From the NCBI GenBank assembly GCA_045542315.1, contig JAZQKU010000081.1, positions 1-33,269 on the forward strand: 33,269 bases of DNA. The letters run 5' to 3'. Positions 8,093-15,721 of this stretch are shown in pieces. The notes beneath the pieces are model-generated. The model was given only the letters and a program-made list of their open reading frames with translations, was not told the origin of the DNA and did no database searches. The position numbers and the translations under genes were made by a program. Positions within the stretch are counted from its first letter, which is position 1, and each line of letters starts with the position of its first letter. The stretch comes from RGIG5299 sp045542315 (lineage in GTDB: Bacteria > Bacillota > Clostridia > Oscillospirales > RGIG5299).

Positions 8093-8899
8093 TCAAAATT
8101 TTTCTTCGCCTATTCTCAAAAACGCCGCAGTCTTCGGAGATCTGGGGAAGTTGAATATTTCATTCGGTGTTCCCTCTTCCTCAATTACGCCGTCGGCAAA
8201 AAATACCACCTTGTCGGCAACGTTTTTGGCAAATTCCATTTCGTGAGTTACAACTATCATGGTTTTGCCCTCGTTTTTGAGCTCTTTTATTACCTTTAAG
8301 ACCTCGCCCGTAAGCTCGGGGTCGAGCGCGCTGGTGGGCTCGTCAAAGCAAAGTATTGCCGGCTCCTCGGCAAGCGCTCTTGCTATTGCAACGCGCTGCT
8401 GCTGACCGCCCGAAAGCTCGCAAGGGTAGTTCTTCTCCTTATCGGAAAGGCCTACCTCTGAAAGAAGCTTTCTTGCCTTTTCTTTGTTTTGTACTGCCGC
8501 CGCCTTTATCGCATCTCTTCGCGCTTTTCCGAGCTTGACAGTCTTACGTATCTTTTCTCTTGCACGAAGCTGAAGCGGTATATAAACGTTTTCAAGCGCG
8601 TTATACTGCGGGAACAGATTAAACTGCTGGAACACAAGTCCGAGCTTTAACGTCATCTCGCGTATCTCCGAGGGGGTGTAGCTTTTTGAAGCGTCGAAAT
8701 GAAAGGCGTTTTCGATGGTAATGCTTCCCTCGTTTGCTCTTTCAAGGAAGTTTAAGCAACGAAGAAAGGTTGTCTTTCCGCCGCCGGACGAGCCGATGAC
8801 CGCAACCACCTCGCCCTTTTCCATTGAAAAATCAATTCCGTGAAGGACGCGTGTCTTACCAAAGCTTTTCTTCAGGTTTTTAATTTCAAGAAATGCCAT
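8093..8899 (-). CDS. Polar amino-acid ABC transporter, ATP-binding protein
   Basis: This 268-residue cytoplasmic ATPase energises the transporter formed with the next two genes. It has Walker A GSSGGGKTT (about 36-44), a Q-loop in VFQQFNLFPQYNALENV, signature LSGGQQQRVAIARAL, Walker B ILCFDEPTSALDP and a switch histidine in VVTHEMEFA. It resembles GlnQ/HisP-type proteins. It is longer than the usual 240 or so residues because of a basic insertion of about 25 residues between the Q-loop region and the helical domain (around 115-145, rich in K and R). It lies 9 bp after the permease and is the last gene of the operon. Confidence 0.95.
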   Translation of the reverse strand: MAFLEIKNLKKSFGKTRVLHGIDFSMEKGEVVAVIGSSGGGKTTFLRCLNFLERANEGSITIENAFHFDASKSYTPSEIREMTLKLGLVFQQFNLFPQYNALENVYIPLQLRAREKIRKTVKLGKARRDAIKAAAVQNKEKARKLLSEVGLSDKEKNYPCELSGGQQQRVAIARALAEEPAILCFDEPTSALDPELTGEVLKVIKELKNEGKTMIVVTHEMEFAKNVADKVVFFADGVIEEEGTPNEIFNFPRSPKTAAFLRIGEEKF

Positions 8900-8908
8900 T
8901 TCTCCACC

Positions 8909-9568
8909 TCATATCTTATAATAGGAAAGCTTTTTCTCAAAATAGCGGAGAAGCACCGTGAGAACTCCCACGAATAAAAGGAAGAATACTCCTATGAAGA
9001 AAAGCGGCCATATAAGTCCTTTTGAAAGGAGCTTCATTTCGGTTACGAAGAATATTTCGGCAACGCCGATCGCTCTTGCGAGAGAGGTATCCTTTACGAG
9101 AGTGATTATCTCGTTACCCATAGGCGCCATTATACGCTTTACAACCTGCATAAGTATTACGTGGAAGAAGGTTTCCTTCGAGGTCATTCCGAGGACCTGT
9201 GCCGCCTCGTACTGACCCTTGGGTATGCTTTCTATTCCGCCCCTGTATATTTCGGAGAAATAGCAGGCGTAGTTTATAACAAACGCAACGAGCGCCGCCT
9301 CAAAGCGACCGTTTATGCCGCCGAAAAGCTGAATTTCAAAAAGCATTCCGGGAACGTAGAATACCACGAAAAGCTGAAGCATAAGCGGCGTTCCGCGAAT
9401 TACCCACACAACGGTGCGGCAAAGCCACGCAAGCGGTTTGAACTTCGACATCGAGCCAAAGGATATTATAAGTCCGAGCGGGAGTGAGAAAACAAGTGTT
9501 AACGCAAAGAGAAGGCAGGATTGTAAAAAGCCCTCGCAAAGAAGCTTAAATATTTCCCAAAAGCTCAT
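8909..9568 (-). CDS. Polar amino-acid ABC transporter, permease
   Basis: A 219-residue membrane protein of the HisM/GlnP family, with about five hydrophobic helices. The family-specific region VIRGTPLMLQLFVVFYVPG (about 57-75) is present. The EAA loop that contacts the ATPase reads EIYRGGIESIPKGQYEAA followed by LGM (about 104-125). It likely works as a homodimer, since only one permease is encoded. Its ATG overlaps the stop codon of the binding-protein gene by one base (TAATG at 9570-9566), which points to translational coupling. Substrate is probably a polar amino acid by family; the exact one is unknown. Confidence 0.93.
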   Translation of the reverse strand: MSFWEIFKLLCEGFLQSCLLFALTLVFSLPLGLIISFGSMSKFKPLAWLCRTVVWVIRGTPLMLQLFVVFYVPGMLFEIQLFGGINGRFEAALVAFVINYACYFSEIYRGGIESIPKGQYEAAQVLGMTSKETFFHVILMQVVKRIMAPMGNEIITLVKDTSLARAIGVAEIFFVTEMKLLSKGLIWPLFFIGVFFLLFVGVLTVLLRYFEKKLSYYKI

Positions 9569-10395
9569 TATTTATCACTGCCTATGTTTGCGATAAGATC
9601 GTTGGTAAGCTTGTATTTCTCTGCGATCGCTGCAAGAGTGCCGTTTTCGGAAAGAGCCTCGATAGCTTCGTTTAGCTTTGCGGTGAAGTCGCTTCCCTTG
9701 CGGCAACCGATTGCATATACCTCAGACTCGGGTGCGTATGCGGGATTTATGGAAAGATCTGCATAGTCGCCCTTGCCTACCATTGCGTTTGCCATCTGAT
9801 AGTCGATAACGGCAAATTCCGCCATTCCGCTCTTTACCTCCATGAGTGCGCTGCTCTGTGCGTCAAAGGGAGTTACGAGGGTCTCTGCGCCTGCAAGCTC
9901 TTTTGCAACGGCCTCGCCCGAGGAGCCGCCCTCTGCAGCTGCTTTAAGACCTGCAAATGCCTCTTTGGTGTTATAGGTGCTTAACTTGTCAGCCTTGGTA
10001 ACGATAACCTGACGGTTCTCAAGATAAGCGTGAGTGAAGTCAACGTACTCGGTACGGGAGATGCCCTCCTCGTCGCCGTAGGTAAAGCCGTTCCAGATAG
10101 CATCGATAGCGCCGCTGTCGAGTTCAAGATACTTCTGGGGCCATTTGATAGTAACGAATTTTGCCTCAACGCCGAGATATTCGGCAACTGCCTGTGCAAA
10201 TTCGGTGTCAAATCCGACGAGCTCGTCGTTTTCGTAATAGTTCATGGGAGCGTAAAGGGTGATGCCGCAGTAGAAGTAGCCCTTCTCCTGGATTTTTTCC
10301 CAGTCACTTTTCTTCTCGCCTACGCAAGATGCAAAGCCTGCCATTACCATAACTGCCATTACAACAGCCAATACAACAGATAAAAACTTTTTCAT
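9568..10395 (-). CDS. Amino-acid ABC transporter substrate-binding lipoprotein
   Basis: A 275-residue family 3 solute-binding protein. The N-terminus is a lipoprotein signal: MKK, a hydrophobic stretch, then the lipobox AGFASC with Cys at about 24, so the mature protein should be anchored outside the membrane. The domain starts with GYFYCGITLYAPMNYYEND and includes VGFDTEFAQAVAEYLGV and AIDAIWNGFTYGDEE, all typical of the HisJ/GlnH fold. It ends with LAAIAEKYKLTNDLI. It is the first gene of the operon. A strong promoter lies at 10446-10474, and the leader has a small hairpin (10417-10423/10428-10434). Ligand identity is not readable from the sequence. Confidence 0.95.
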   Translation of the reverse strand: MKKFLSVVLAVVMAVMVMAGFASCVGEKKSDWEKIQEKGYFYCGITLYAPMNYYENDELVGFDTEFAQAVAEYLGVEAKFVTIKWPQKYLELDSGAIDAIWNGFTYGDEEGISRTEYVDFTHAYLENRQVIVTKADKLSTYNTKEAFAGLKAAAEGGSSGEAVAKELAGAETLVTPFDAQSSALMEVKSGMAEFAVIDYQMANAMVGKGDYADLSINPAYAPESEVYAIGCRKGSDFTAKLNEAIEALSENGTLAAIAEKYKLTNDLIANIGSDK

Positions 10396-10445
10396 TTTTC
10401 TTTTTTCCTTTCTTTTGCTTTAGTTTGCTAAAGCGTTACCGCATT

Positions 10446-10474
10446 ATTATACTACACTTTTTCGGTTTTGTAAA
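10446..10474 (-). promoter_or_regulatory. Promoter of the amino-acid ABC operon
   Basis: Minus strand TTTACA (10474-10469), 17 bp, TATAAT (10451-10446). The 5' leader is about 45 nt and contains a 7-bp hairpin with a 4-nt loop (10417-10434). Confidence 0.75.
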
Positions 10475-10515
10475 GTCATTTGCAATATTTTTTATTCTAT
10501 TATAATAAATTCTAC

Positions 10516-10544
10516 TTGAAATCTTTTGTTTTATAATGTAAAAT
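10516..10544 (+). promoter_or_regulatory. Promoter of the PHP-aminotransferase-ispE operon
   Basis: TTGAAA (10516-10521), 17 bp, TAAAAT (10539-10544), about 36 bp before the ATG. A TATAAT at 10532-10537 overlaps the spacer but has no -35 partner at 17 bp. Confidence 0.6.
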
Positions 10545-10580
10545 ATAGAGTAGAGAAAAATTTGTTTCAAGAGGTCACCC

Positions 10581-11366
10581 ATGTTTTTTGCAGATTACCA
10601 CATGCACACCCATCTCTCGATGGACGGAGAATCCGACACGAGAGAGATGATAAAGGCAGCCCATTTGGCGGGACTTTCCGAAATAGCCGTTTGCGACCAC
10701 TGCGATTTAAATCTTATGGAGCAGTTCCCCTACTCACCCATTGAATGCTATAACGATTACACCGCCGCCGCAAAGGGAATCGACATCCCCGTTAAAATAG
10801 GGGTTGAAATGGGGCAGCAAACGGAATTTCCCGAATTATCAAGGGAGATACTTTCCTTCCCCGATTACGATTTCGTTATAGGCTCATACCACTGTATGGC
10901 AGGTTACCCCGATTTTTCGGAGGCAGACTATAAAAATTACGACGTCCCGAAGCTTTATTCGATATATTTCGAGGGACTTCTCGATTACGCCAAAAAGGCG
11001 GACTTCGATATCATGGGCCATCTCACCTACCCCTTCCGCTACGGAATGAGGCAGGGCTACTCTCTTACCATTGCCGATTACAAGGAGGAGACCGACGAGG
11101 TCTTAAAGGCGCTTATTGCCAGAGGCAAGGGTATTGAGGCAAACACCTCGGGGCTTCGCGATAAAATGAACGAAACGATGCCGCCCGTTTACGTTTTGAA
11201 GCGTTTTCTGGAGCTTGGCGGCGAGCGAATAACGGTTGGAAGCGACGCCCATTTCCCCCGTCACGTCGGCTTCGGTATAAAGGAAACAACAGAGCTTTTA
11301 AAGGAGCTCGGATTTAAATACGTTACCGCCTTCACAAAGAGAAACGCGGAAATGAAAAAACTTTAA
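10581..11366 (+). CDS. PHP-domain histidinol-phosphatase-family protein
   Basis: A 261-residue metal-dependent phosphatase of the PHP superfamily, closest to the HisK/HisJ histidinol-phosphatase type. The metal-binding motif DYHMHTHLS (about 5-13) is intact. So are VCDHCDL (about 38-44), GVEMGQQTE (about 75-83), IGSYHCMAGYPDF with its histidine, MGHLTYPFRYG, and the C-terminal VGSDAHFPRHVG. In histidine synthesis this enzyme turns histidinol phosphate into histidinol, but no other his gene is nearby, so another small phosphoester may be the substrate. The Shine-Dalgarno AGAGGT is modest. The aminotransferase begins 13 bp downstream. Confidence 0.85.
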   Translation: MFFADYHMHTHLSMDGESDTREMIKAAHLAGLSEIAVCDHCDLNLMEQFPYSPIECYNDYTAAAKGIDIPVKIGVEMGQQTEFPELSREILSFPDYDFVIGSYHCMAGYPDFSEADYKNYDVPKLYSIYFEGLLDYAKKADFDIMGHLTYPFRYGMRQGYSLTIADYKEETDEVLKALIARGKGIEANTSGLRDKMNETMPPVYVLKRFLELGGERITVGSDAHFPRHVGFGIKETTELLKELGFKYVTAFTKRNAEMKKL

Positions 11367-11379
11367 GTAAGGTGATTTT

Positions 11380-12540
11380 ATGGAAAAGAGATCAAGAATT
11401 TCAACAACTGCGGCAAAGTTAAAGCCCTCGAGTATAAGAAGATTTTTCGATATTTCGGCAAACACCGACGATTGCATTTCGCTCGGCATCGGCGAGCCCG
11501 ATTTTATTACTCCCATGCACATTCTCAAGGCCGGTATGCGTTCAATCGGAAACGGTCACACCCATTACACCTCCAATATCGGTATGCCCGAGCTTCGCGA
11601 GGAGATAAGCCGCTATCTTGAAACCCGCTTCAACGTCCGTTACCCCGCTTCCGACGTTATCGTTACGGTAGGCGGCTCTGAGGCTATCGACCTTTGTCTT
11701 CGCGCCGTTTTGAATCCCGGTGACGAGGTGCTTATTCCCGAGCCCTGCTTCGTAAGCTTTTCGGCAATAGTCACTCTTCTCGGAGCCGTTCCGGTGCCCG
11801 TTCCCTGCTATGCGGAAAACGAATTTGCCCTCACTGCGGAGTCGCTTAAATCAAAAATCACCGAAAAGTCCAGGCTTTTGGTTCTTTCCTACCCCAATAA
11901 CCCCACCGGTGCGATAATGTCCAAGGAGGCTCTCCTTGCTCTTGCACCCGTTATTGAGGAGGCCGACCTCATCGTTTTGTCAGACGAGCTTTACGCCGAG
12001 CTTACCTACGACGGAGTTCACTGCTCGCCCGCCTCTCTTCCCGAATTGAAGGAGCGCACCGTTTTGGTTTCGGGCTTTTCAAAGGCATTTGCCATGACGG
12101 GCTGGCGTCTCGGATACACCGTTGCGCCCGACGATATCCTTCAGGCCATGCTCAAAATTCATCAGTATGCGATAATGTCGGCTCCCACAGCCGCGCAGTA
12201 TGCAGCGCTTGAGGCTCTTAAAAACGGTATTCCCGACGTAATCGAAATGCGCGAGGAATACAAGCGCCGCAGAGATTACCTCTGCTCCACCCTCAATATG
12301 CTCGGAATCGACTGCTATCTTCCGAAGGGTGCATTTTACGCATTCCCCGACATCAAAAAATTCGGTCTTTCCTCAGATGAATTCTGCGACAGACTTCTTA
12401 CGGAGCAAAAGCTCGCAATAATTCCCGGAAACGCCTTCGGTGAATGCGGCGAGGGCTATGCGAGGATCTGCTACGCAAACTCTATTGAAAATATTGAACG
12501 TGCAATGTTCAGACTTGAGCAGTTCATTAAGGAGCTTTGA
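11380..12540 (+). CDS. Class I/II PLP-dependent aminotransferase
   Basis: A 386-residue fold-type I aminotransferase, normal length. The N-terminal region has CISLGIGEPDFITP (about 32-45). SYPNNPTGAIMSK (about 169-181) holds the conserved NPTG. LSDELYAEL carries the Asp/Tyr contacts, and SGFSKAFAMTGWRLGY (about 230-245) holds the PLP lysine. Near the end, GEGYARICYAN has the substrate carboxylate arginine. Related Firmicute enzymes act on aromatic, N-acetyl-diaminopimelate or aspartate-type substrates; the sequence alone does not decide. It follows the PHP gene by 13 bp with an AAGGTGA site and overlaps ispE, so it is the middle gene of a three-gene operon. Confidence 0.93.
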   Translation: MEKRSRISTTAAKLKPSSIRRFFDISANTDDCISLGIGEPDFITPMHILKAGMRSIGNGHTHYTSNIGMPELREEISRYLETRFNVRYPASDVIVTVGGSEAIDLCLRAVLNPGDEVLIPEPCFVSFSAIVTLLGAVPVPVPCYAENEFALTAESLKSKITEKSRLLVLSYPNNPTGAIMSKEALLALAPVIEEADLIVLSDELYAELTYDGVHCSPASLPELKERTVLVSGFSKAFAMTGWRLGYTVAPDDILQAMLKIHQYAIMSAPTAAQYAALEALKNGIPDVIEMREEYKRRRDYLCSTLNMLGIDCYLPKGAFYAFPDIKKFGLSSDEFCDRLLTEQKLAIIPGNAFGECGEGYARICYANSIENIERAMFRLEQFIKEL

Positions 12541-13418
12541 TAAAGGTGAAGGAGATATCTCTTCTTTGTCCCGCAAAAATCAATCTTACTCTTGACGTTT
12601 TGGGATTGAATTCCGACGGATATCACGAGATAAAAAGCATTATGCAGACCGTTTCGCTCTATGATGAAATGACGGTTTCGATAGGCGGAAGCAAGATCGA
12701 TCTATACACAAATCTCCCTTACGTCCCGAGGGACGAGAGAAACACCGCTTATAAAGCTGCAAAATACTTTTTTGAAACGGTCGGTGCCACCTACGGCGTA
12801 AGGATAAATGTAAAAAAGCAGATCCCCGTTGCAGCGGGAATGGCAGGCGGCTCGGCAGACGGCGCGGGAGTTGTTTTTGCCCTCAATATGCTTTTCGGCT
12901 CGCCGCTTGATAACGCCGCAGTCACCGAGCTTTGCAAAAGAATCGGTGCAGACGTTCCCTTTTGCTATTTCGGCGGCACAGCGCTTGCGGGCGGAATAGG
13001 CGAAAGGCTTTCGGTGCTTCCCCCAATGCCCGACTGCTCCGTGGTCATTATAAAGCCGCACGGCGGGCTTTCGGCAGGAGAGGTCTATAAAAGGTTTGAC
13101 AGCTTCGGTCCCGTTTCCCGTCCCGATACCGACGGCGCAATAGAGGCCCTTTGCAAGCGCGACCTTCGGTTGCTTTGCGAAAAGATGGAAAACGTTTTCG
13201 AGCCGGTTTGTATTGAGATGATGCCCGCCATTGCCTCCGTTAAATCGTCGTTTGCTCCCTTTGGGGCAAAAAGGGTTATGATGAGCGGCTCAGGTTCCTC
13301 TGTTTTTGCAATTTTTGACGATAAGGAAAAGGCGTCATACTGCCAGCGTGAGCTTTCTCTCAAATACGATTGCTGCTTTATTGCCGCTCCCACAGATAAG
13401 GGAATTATTCTTAAATAA
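12537..13418 (+). CDS. ispE: 4-diphosphocytidyl-2-C-methyl-D-erythritol kinase
   Basis: A 293-residue GHMP-family kinase of the methylerythritol phosphate (non-mevalonate) isoprenoid pathway; it phosphorylates CDP-methylerythritol. The N-terminus has CPAKINLTLDVLG with DGYHEI, the ATP-binding motif is PVAAGMAGGSADGAG (about 97-111), and the third GHMP motif is MMSGSGSSVFAIF (about 243-255). The start given is TTG, overlapping the aminotransferase stop by 4 bp, but the AAGGAG at 12529-12534 is only 2 nt from it. A GTG at 12546 (MKEISLLCPAKIN) is 11 nt from the same site and is a serious alternative. A terminator follows directly. Confidence 0.95.
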   Translation: MIKVKEISLLCPAKINLTLDVLGLNSDGYHEIKSIMQTVSLYDEMTVSIGGSKIDLYTNLPYVPRDERNTAYKAAKYFFETVGATYGVRINVKKQIPVAAGMAGGSADGAGVVFALNMLFGSPLDNAAVTELCKRIGADVPFCYFGGTALAGGIGERLSVLPPMPDCSVVIIKPHGGLSAGEVYKRFDSFGPVSRPDTDGAIEALCKRDLRLLCEKMENVFEPVCIEMMPAIASVKSSFAPFGAKRVMMSGSGSSVFAIFDDKEKASYCQRELSLKYDCCFIAAPTDKGIILK

Positions 13419-13424
13419 ATTTAA

Positions 13425-13455
13425 GCTCTCCGCGAAATGCGGAGAGCCTTTTTAT
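13425..13455 (+). terminator. Terminator after ispE
   Basis: Arms 13425-13433 and 13439-13447 (GCTCTCCGC, loop GAAAT) followed by CCTTTTTATTTT. It separates ispE from the converging pyrE gene. Confidence 0.88.
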
Positions 13456-13469
13456 TTTACAGCGATATT

Positions 13470-14135
13470 TTATTCCTTTGCGCCGTTTACCGCAAGGTAA
13501 GCCTTTATGCGCTCGATATTTGCGGTATCCTGCTCTGTCTTTTTTCTTGCCTCAAGATATTCGATAATATCGTAAACGGTTACGACGGAATATACGGGGA
13601 AGCCGTATTCAAGCTCAAGCTCCTTCATTGCGGAAAGCTCGGTCTTGCCCTTTTCCATTCTGTTTACCATTACGAAAACAGCCTTTATTTTGCTCTTTTC
13701 AAAAACCGAAAGGTTTTCAATGCTCTCTCTTATAGCGGTGCCTGCGGTGATAACGTCCTCAATTATAACTATATCCTCGCCGTCCTTGGGAGTATATCCA
13801 ACGAACATTCCGCCCTCGCCGTGGTCCTTTACCTCCTTGCGGTTAAAGAAAAATGGAAGGTCAAGTCCCTCTTTAGCAAGTGCAATCGAGGCGGAAACCG
13901 AAAGAGATATGCCCTTGTAGGCAGGTCCGTAAAGAACTGCGGGAGCCTTTCCCATTTTTTCAATATAGCTTTTTGCGTAAAATTCGCCGAGCTTTGAAAT
14001 CTGACTGCCGGTTTTTATCTCGCCCGCATTTACGAAATACGGTATCTTTCTGCCGCTTTTGGCGGTGAAGTCACCGAATTTGAGGACGTTTGCCCCCATA
14101 AGAAATTCAATAAACTGTTCCTTGTAGCTTTCCAT
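13470..14135 (-). CDS. pyrE: Orotate phosphoribosyltransferase
   Basis: This 221-residue enzyme joins orotate to PRPP to make orotidine 5'-phosphate in pyrimidine synthesis. Recognisable parts are LKFGDFTAKSGRKIPYFVNA at the N-terminus, GPAYKGISLSVSASIAL (about 81-97), FFFNRKEVKDHGEGG, the catalytic-loop region, and the PRPP-binding motif VIIEDVITAGTAIRES (about 127-142). Length is normal for clostridial PyrE. It is not in a pyr operon here. It lies 12 bp downstream of the propeller-like membrane protein on the same strand and has no visible promoter of its own, so both are likely one transcript from 15205-15233. I see no PyrR attenuator in front. Confidence 0.96.
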   Translation of the reverse strand: MESYKEQFIEFLMGANVLKFGDFTAKSGRKIPYFVNAGEIKTGSQISKLGEFYAKSYIEKMGKAPAVLYGPAYKGISLSVSASIALAKEGLDLPFFFNRKEVKDHGEGGMFVGYTPKDGEDIVIIEDVITAGTAIRESIENLSVFEKSKIKAVFVMVNRMEKGKTELSAMKELELEYGFPVYSVVTVYDIIEYLEARKKTEQDTANIERIKAYLAVNGAKE

Positions 14136-14147
14136 TTTTATATCTCC

Positions 14148-15173
14148 TTAGTTATTTTTAACGTTATTTTTCATCTCTTCGAGGTCGGTGGCATAGCACC
14201 ATCTTCCGTCGATAAGATTTCCAAACAAATATTTATTGCAGGCAGACTCACACATTATATAAAGCTTGCCGTCGAGCATTACCAGCTCCTCCGACATCGG
14301 CGCGACAGTATATTCATTTAAAAGGGAGACGGAGTCTAATGAGTAAAGGGGCAGAGTTTTGCCGATTATATTTACCGTGCCCTCGTTTACGAGCTTGGAT
14401 TCGTCGTATTCGTATATTACCGAGTGGGAGATGCCCCAAGAGGTTGAGAGATATATCTTGCCGTTTGCAATTTCAATACCCTGCACCTTATCGCGTATGG
14501 TGTATGCCCTTGAGGGCTCCGGGTCTATGCCGTATTCAAATTCGTCGGAGAGATTGAATTCCAATGCAAGTGCGCCGTGAAATTCACCGCTTGCGGTGGT
14601 GAAATAGTGGCTTTCGGGAGTGGTATACTGCGGCTCGCCGCGGTATTCGCCGACTACAAGGCGGTTGCCCGCAACGGTTACGAAGGATGCCGATATGCTG
14701 TCGGTGTCCGATGCCTTCAAATCGAATCTGCCCTTACACGAGGCGGTTTCGCTTTCAAGCACCTCTTTATAAGAAAAGACGAATATACATTTCGAGCCTC
14801 CGCCGGCAATATAAAGATTATCGCCGTAAACCGCAACTCCGCCGCTGTGGCCCGTGAATATCTTTCCGTTTTCCTTGTAAAGCTCGACTCTCTTTACCGT
14901 TTCGCCGCTTTGCTTATCTACGAGGTAGATGGGAGAGGCGTTATCCTTCGAATCGTAGCCCGAGATGATAAAATAGCCCTTTTCGGCGTCGTAGTGAAAG
15001 CCCTGCGGGACGAAGTTATCGGAAAGGCCGGGTATTACAAACGCTTTCTCCGATGCCGCATAATACGAGGTTACGGGAAGCATTATGACGCCGCGGAATA
15101 CAAGCACCGCCACAAGCAGAAATATGACTGTTCCCAAAAGAGTTTTACCGAGAATTTTTAAGGCTTTTTTCAT
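14148..15173 (-). CDS. Membrane-anchored propeller-like protein of unknown function
   Basis: A 341-residue protein with one N-terminal hydrophobic helix (about 9-32, LLGTVIFLLVAVLVFRGVIM) and the remainder probably outside the cell. The body shows repeated blade-like units, recognisable by GxxxxxDxLYIAxG-type strands: HSGGVAVYGDNLYIAGG, ASFVTVAGNRLVVGEYR, VQGIEIANGKIYLSTSWG and SEELVMLDGKLYIMCES. Earlier are FVPQGFHYDAEKGYFIISGY and PIYLVDKQSG. Five to six blades fit a beta-propeller of the YncE/SMP-30 general type, but no catalytic set is evident. Upstream are a GGAG Shine-Dalgarno and a good promoter. The partner gene is pyrE. Function not recognised. Confidence 0.7.
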   Translation of the reverse strand: MKKALKILGKTLLGTVIFLLVAVLVFRGVIMLPVTSYYAASEKAFVIPGLSDNFVPQGFHYDAEKGYFIISGYDSKDNASPIYLVDKQSGETVKRVELYKENGKIFTGHSGGVAVYGDNLYIAGGGSKCIFVFSYKEVLESETASCKGRFDLKASDTDSISASFVTVAGNRLVVGEYRGEPQYTTPESHYFTTASGEFHGALALEFNLSDEFEYGIDPEPSRAYTIRDKVQGIEIANGKIYLSTSWGISHSVIYEYDESKLVNEGTVNIIGKTLPLYSLDSVSLLNEYTVAPMSEELVMLDGKLYIMCESACNKYLFGNLIDGRWCYATDLEEMKNNVKNN

Positions 15174-15204
15174 TATTCTTCTCCTTTTTTATCGGAATAG
15201 GAAT

Positions 15205-15233
15205 ATTATAACATATCTTTTCATAAATTTCAA
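15205..15233 (-). promoter_or_regulatory. Promoter of the propeller-pyrE operon
   Basis: Minus strand TTGAAA (15233-15228), 17 bp, TATAAT (15210-15205). The terminator of the upstream HIRAN gene ends 4 bp before the -35. Confidence 0.78.
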
Positions 15234-15236
15234 ATA

Positions 15237-15266
15237 AAAAATCTCCGAGGTGAATCGGAGATTTTT
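15237..15266 (-). terminator. Terminator after the HIRAN gene
   Basis: 12-bp arms 15237-15248 and 15255-15266 (AAAAATCTCCGA, 6-nt loop), with T-rich sequence on the minus-strand side. It sits directly after the HIRAN stop codon at 15268. Confidence 0.85.
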
Positions 15267-15267
15267 A

Positions 15268-15663
15268 TTAAAAGCCTATTTTTGCCACTGTTTTTCCCGT
15301 GGGCTTAACGTTTCTTTGAGGCATTATGACCTCTTCCGCACCATCACCCTTATCGTCCTCCACCTCTTCGGGTGCAAGCACTACCGCAATAGCGTTCGAG
15401 TGGGTGACGAACATAATTTGCGCGTAGGCGTAATCGCCGATCTTATCGTAAAGCTTTCCCGCACTTACCGTGCCGCCGTAAACAGTGCTTACACTGTTTG
15501 CAACGTATCCGACAGTATCTATAAAGGGAAGCTCTACTCTGATCGCCTCTCTGTCGTGAGAGTTTTCGGGTTCCTTTACTATTCGCATAACTCTGCCGAT
15601 TTTAAAGGGAGCCTTTCCGTAAAAATTATTTACTCCCGTAACCGTAATAAAAATATTTTCCAT
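15268..15663 (-). CDS. Stand-alone HIRAN-domain protein
   Basis: A 131-residue protein, most of which (about 1-110) matches the HIRAN pattern. It starts with IFITVTGVNNFYG, then FKIGRVMRIVKEPENSHD (about 20-37) with the conserved EPxNxHDxxAI core, and DTVGYVANSVSTVYG (about 48-62). HIRAN domains are small beta-barrels; in eukaryotic HLTF the domain binds 3'-ends of single-stranded DNA, and in bacteria it occurs alone or fused to nucleases and helicases. Here it is free, with a short acidic then basic tail (EEVEDDKGDGAEE). The next gene upstream is a DNA glycosylase. An extended -10 at 15687-15695 suggests its own promoter. A role with damaged DNA is inference. Confidence 0.8.
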   Translation of the reverse strand: MENIFITVTGVNNFYGKAPFKIGRVMRIVKEPENSHDREAIRVELPFIDTVGYVANSVSTVYGGTVSAGKLYDKIGDYAYAQIMFVTHSNAIAVVLAPEEVEDDKGDGAEEVIMPQRNVKPTGKTVAKIGF

Positions 15664-15686
15664 ATCATAACCGCCTTTCTGATCAA

Positions 15687-15695
15687 ATTATACCA
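15687..15695 (-). promoter_or_regulatory. Extended -10 promoter of the HIRAN gene
   Basis: TGGTATAAT on the minus strand (TATAAT at 15692-15687). The -35 at 17 bp (GCATTA) is poor, as often seen with extended -10 promoters. Confidence 0.5.
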
Positions 15696-15721
15696 TCGGC
15701 GGTGTACCTTAATGCGGACAG

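Noticed and set aside
10396..10580. A T-box or amino-acid riboswitch in the leader of the ABC operon.
   Set aside because: The leader after the predicted start is only about 45 nt with one 7-bp hairpin, too short for such an element.
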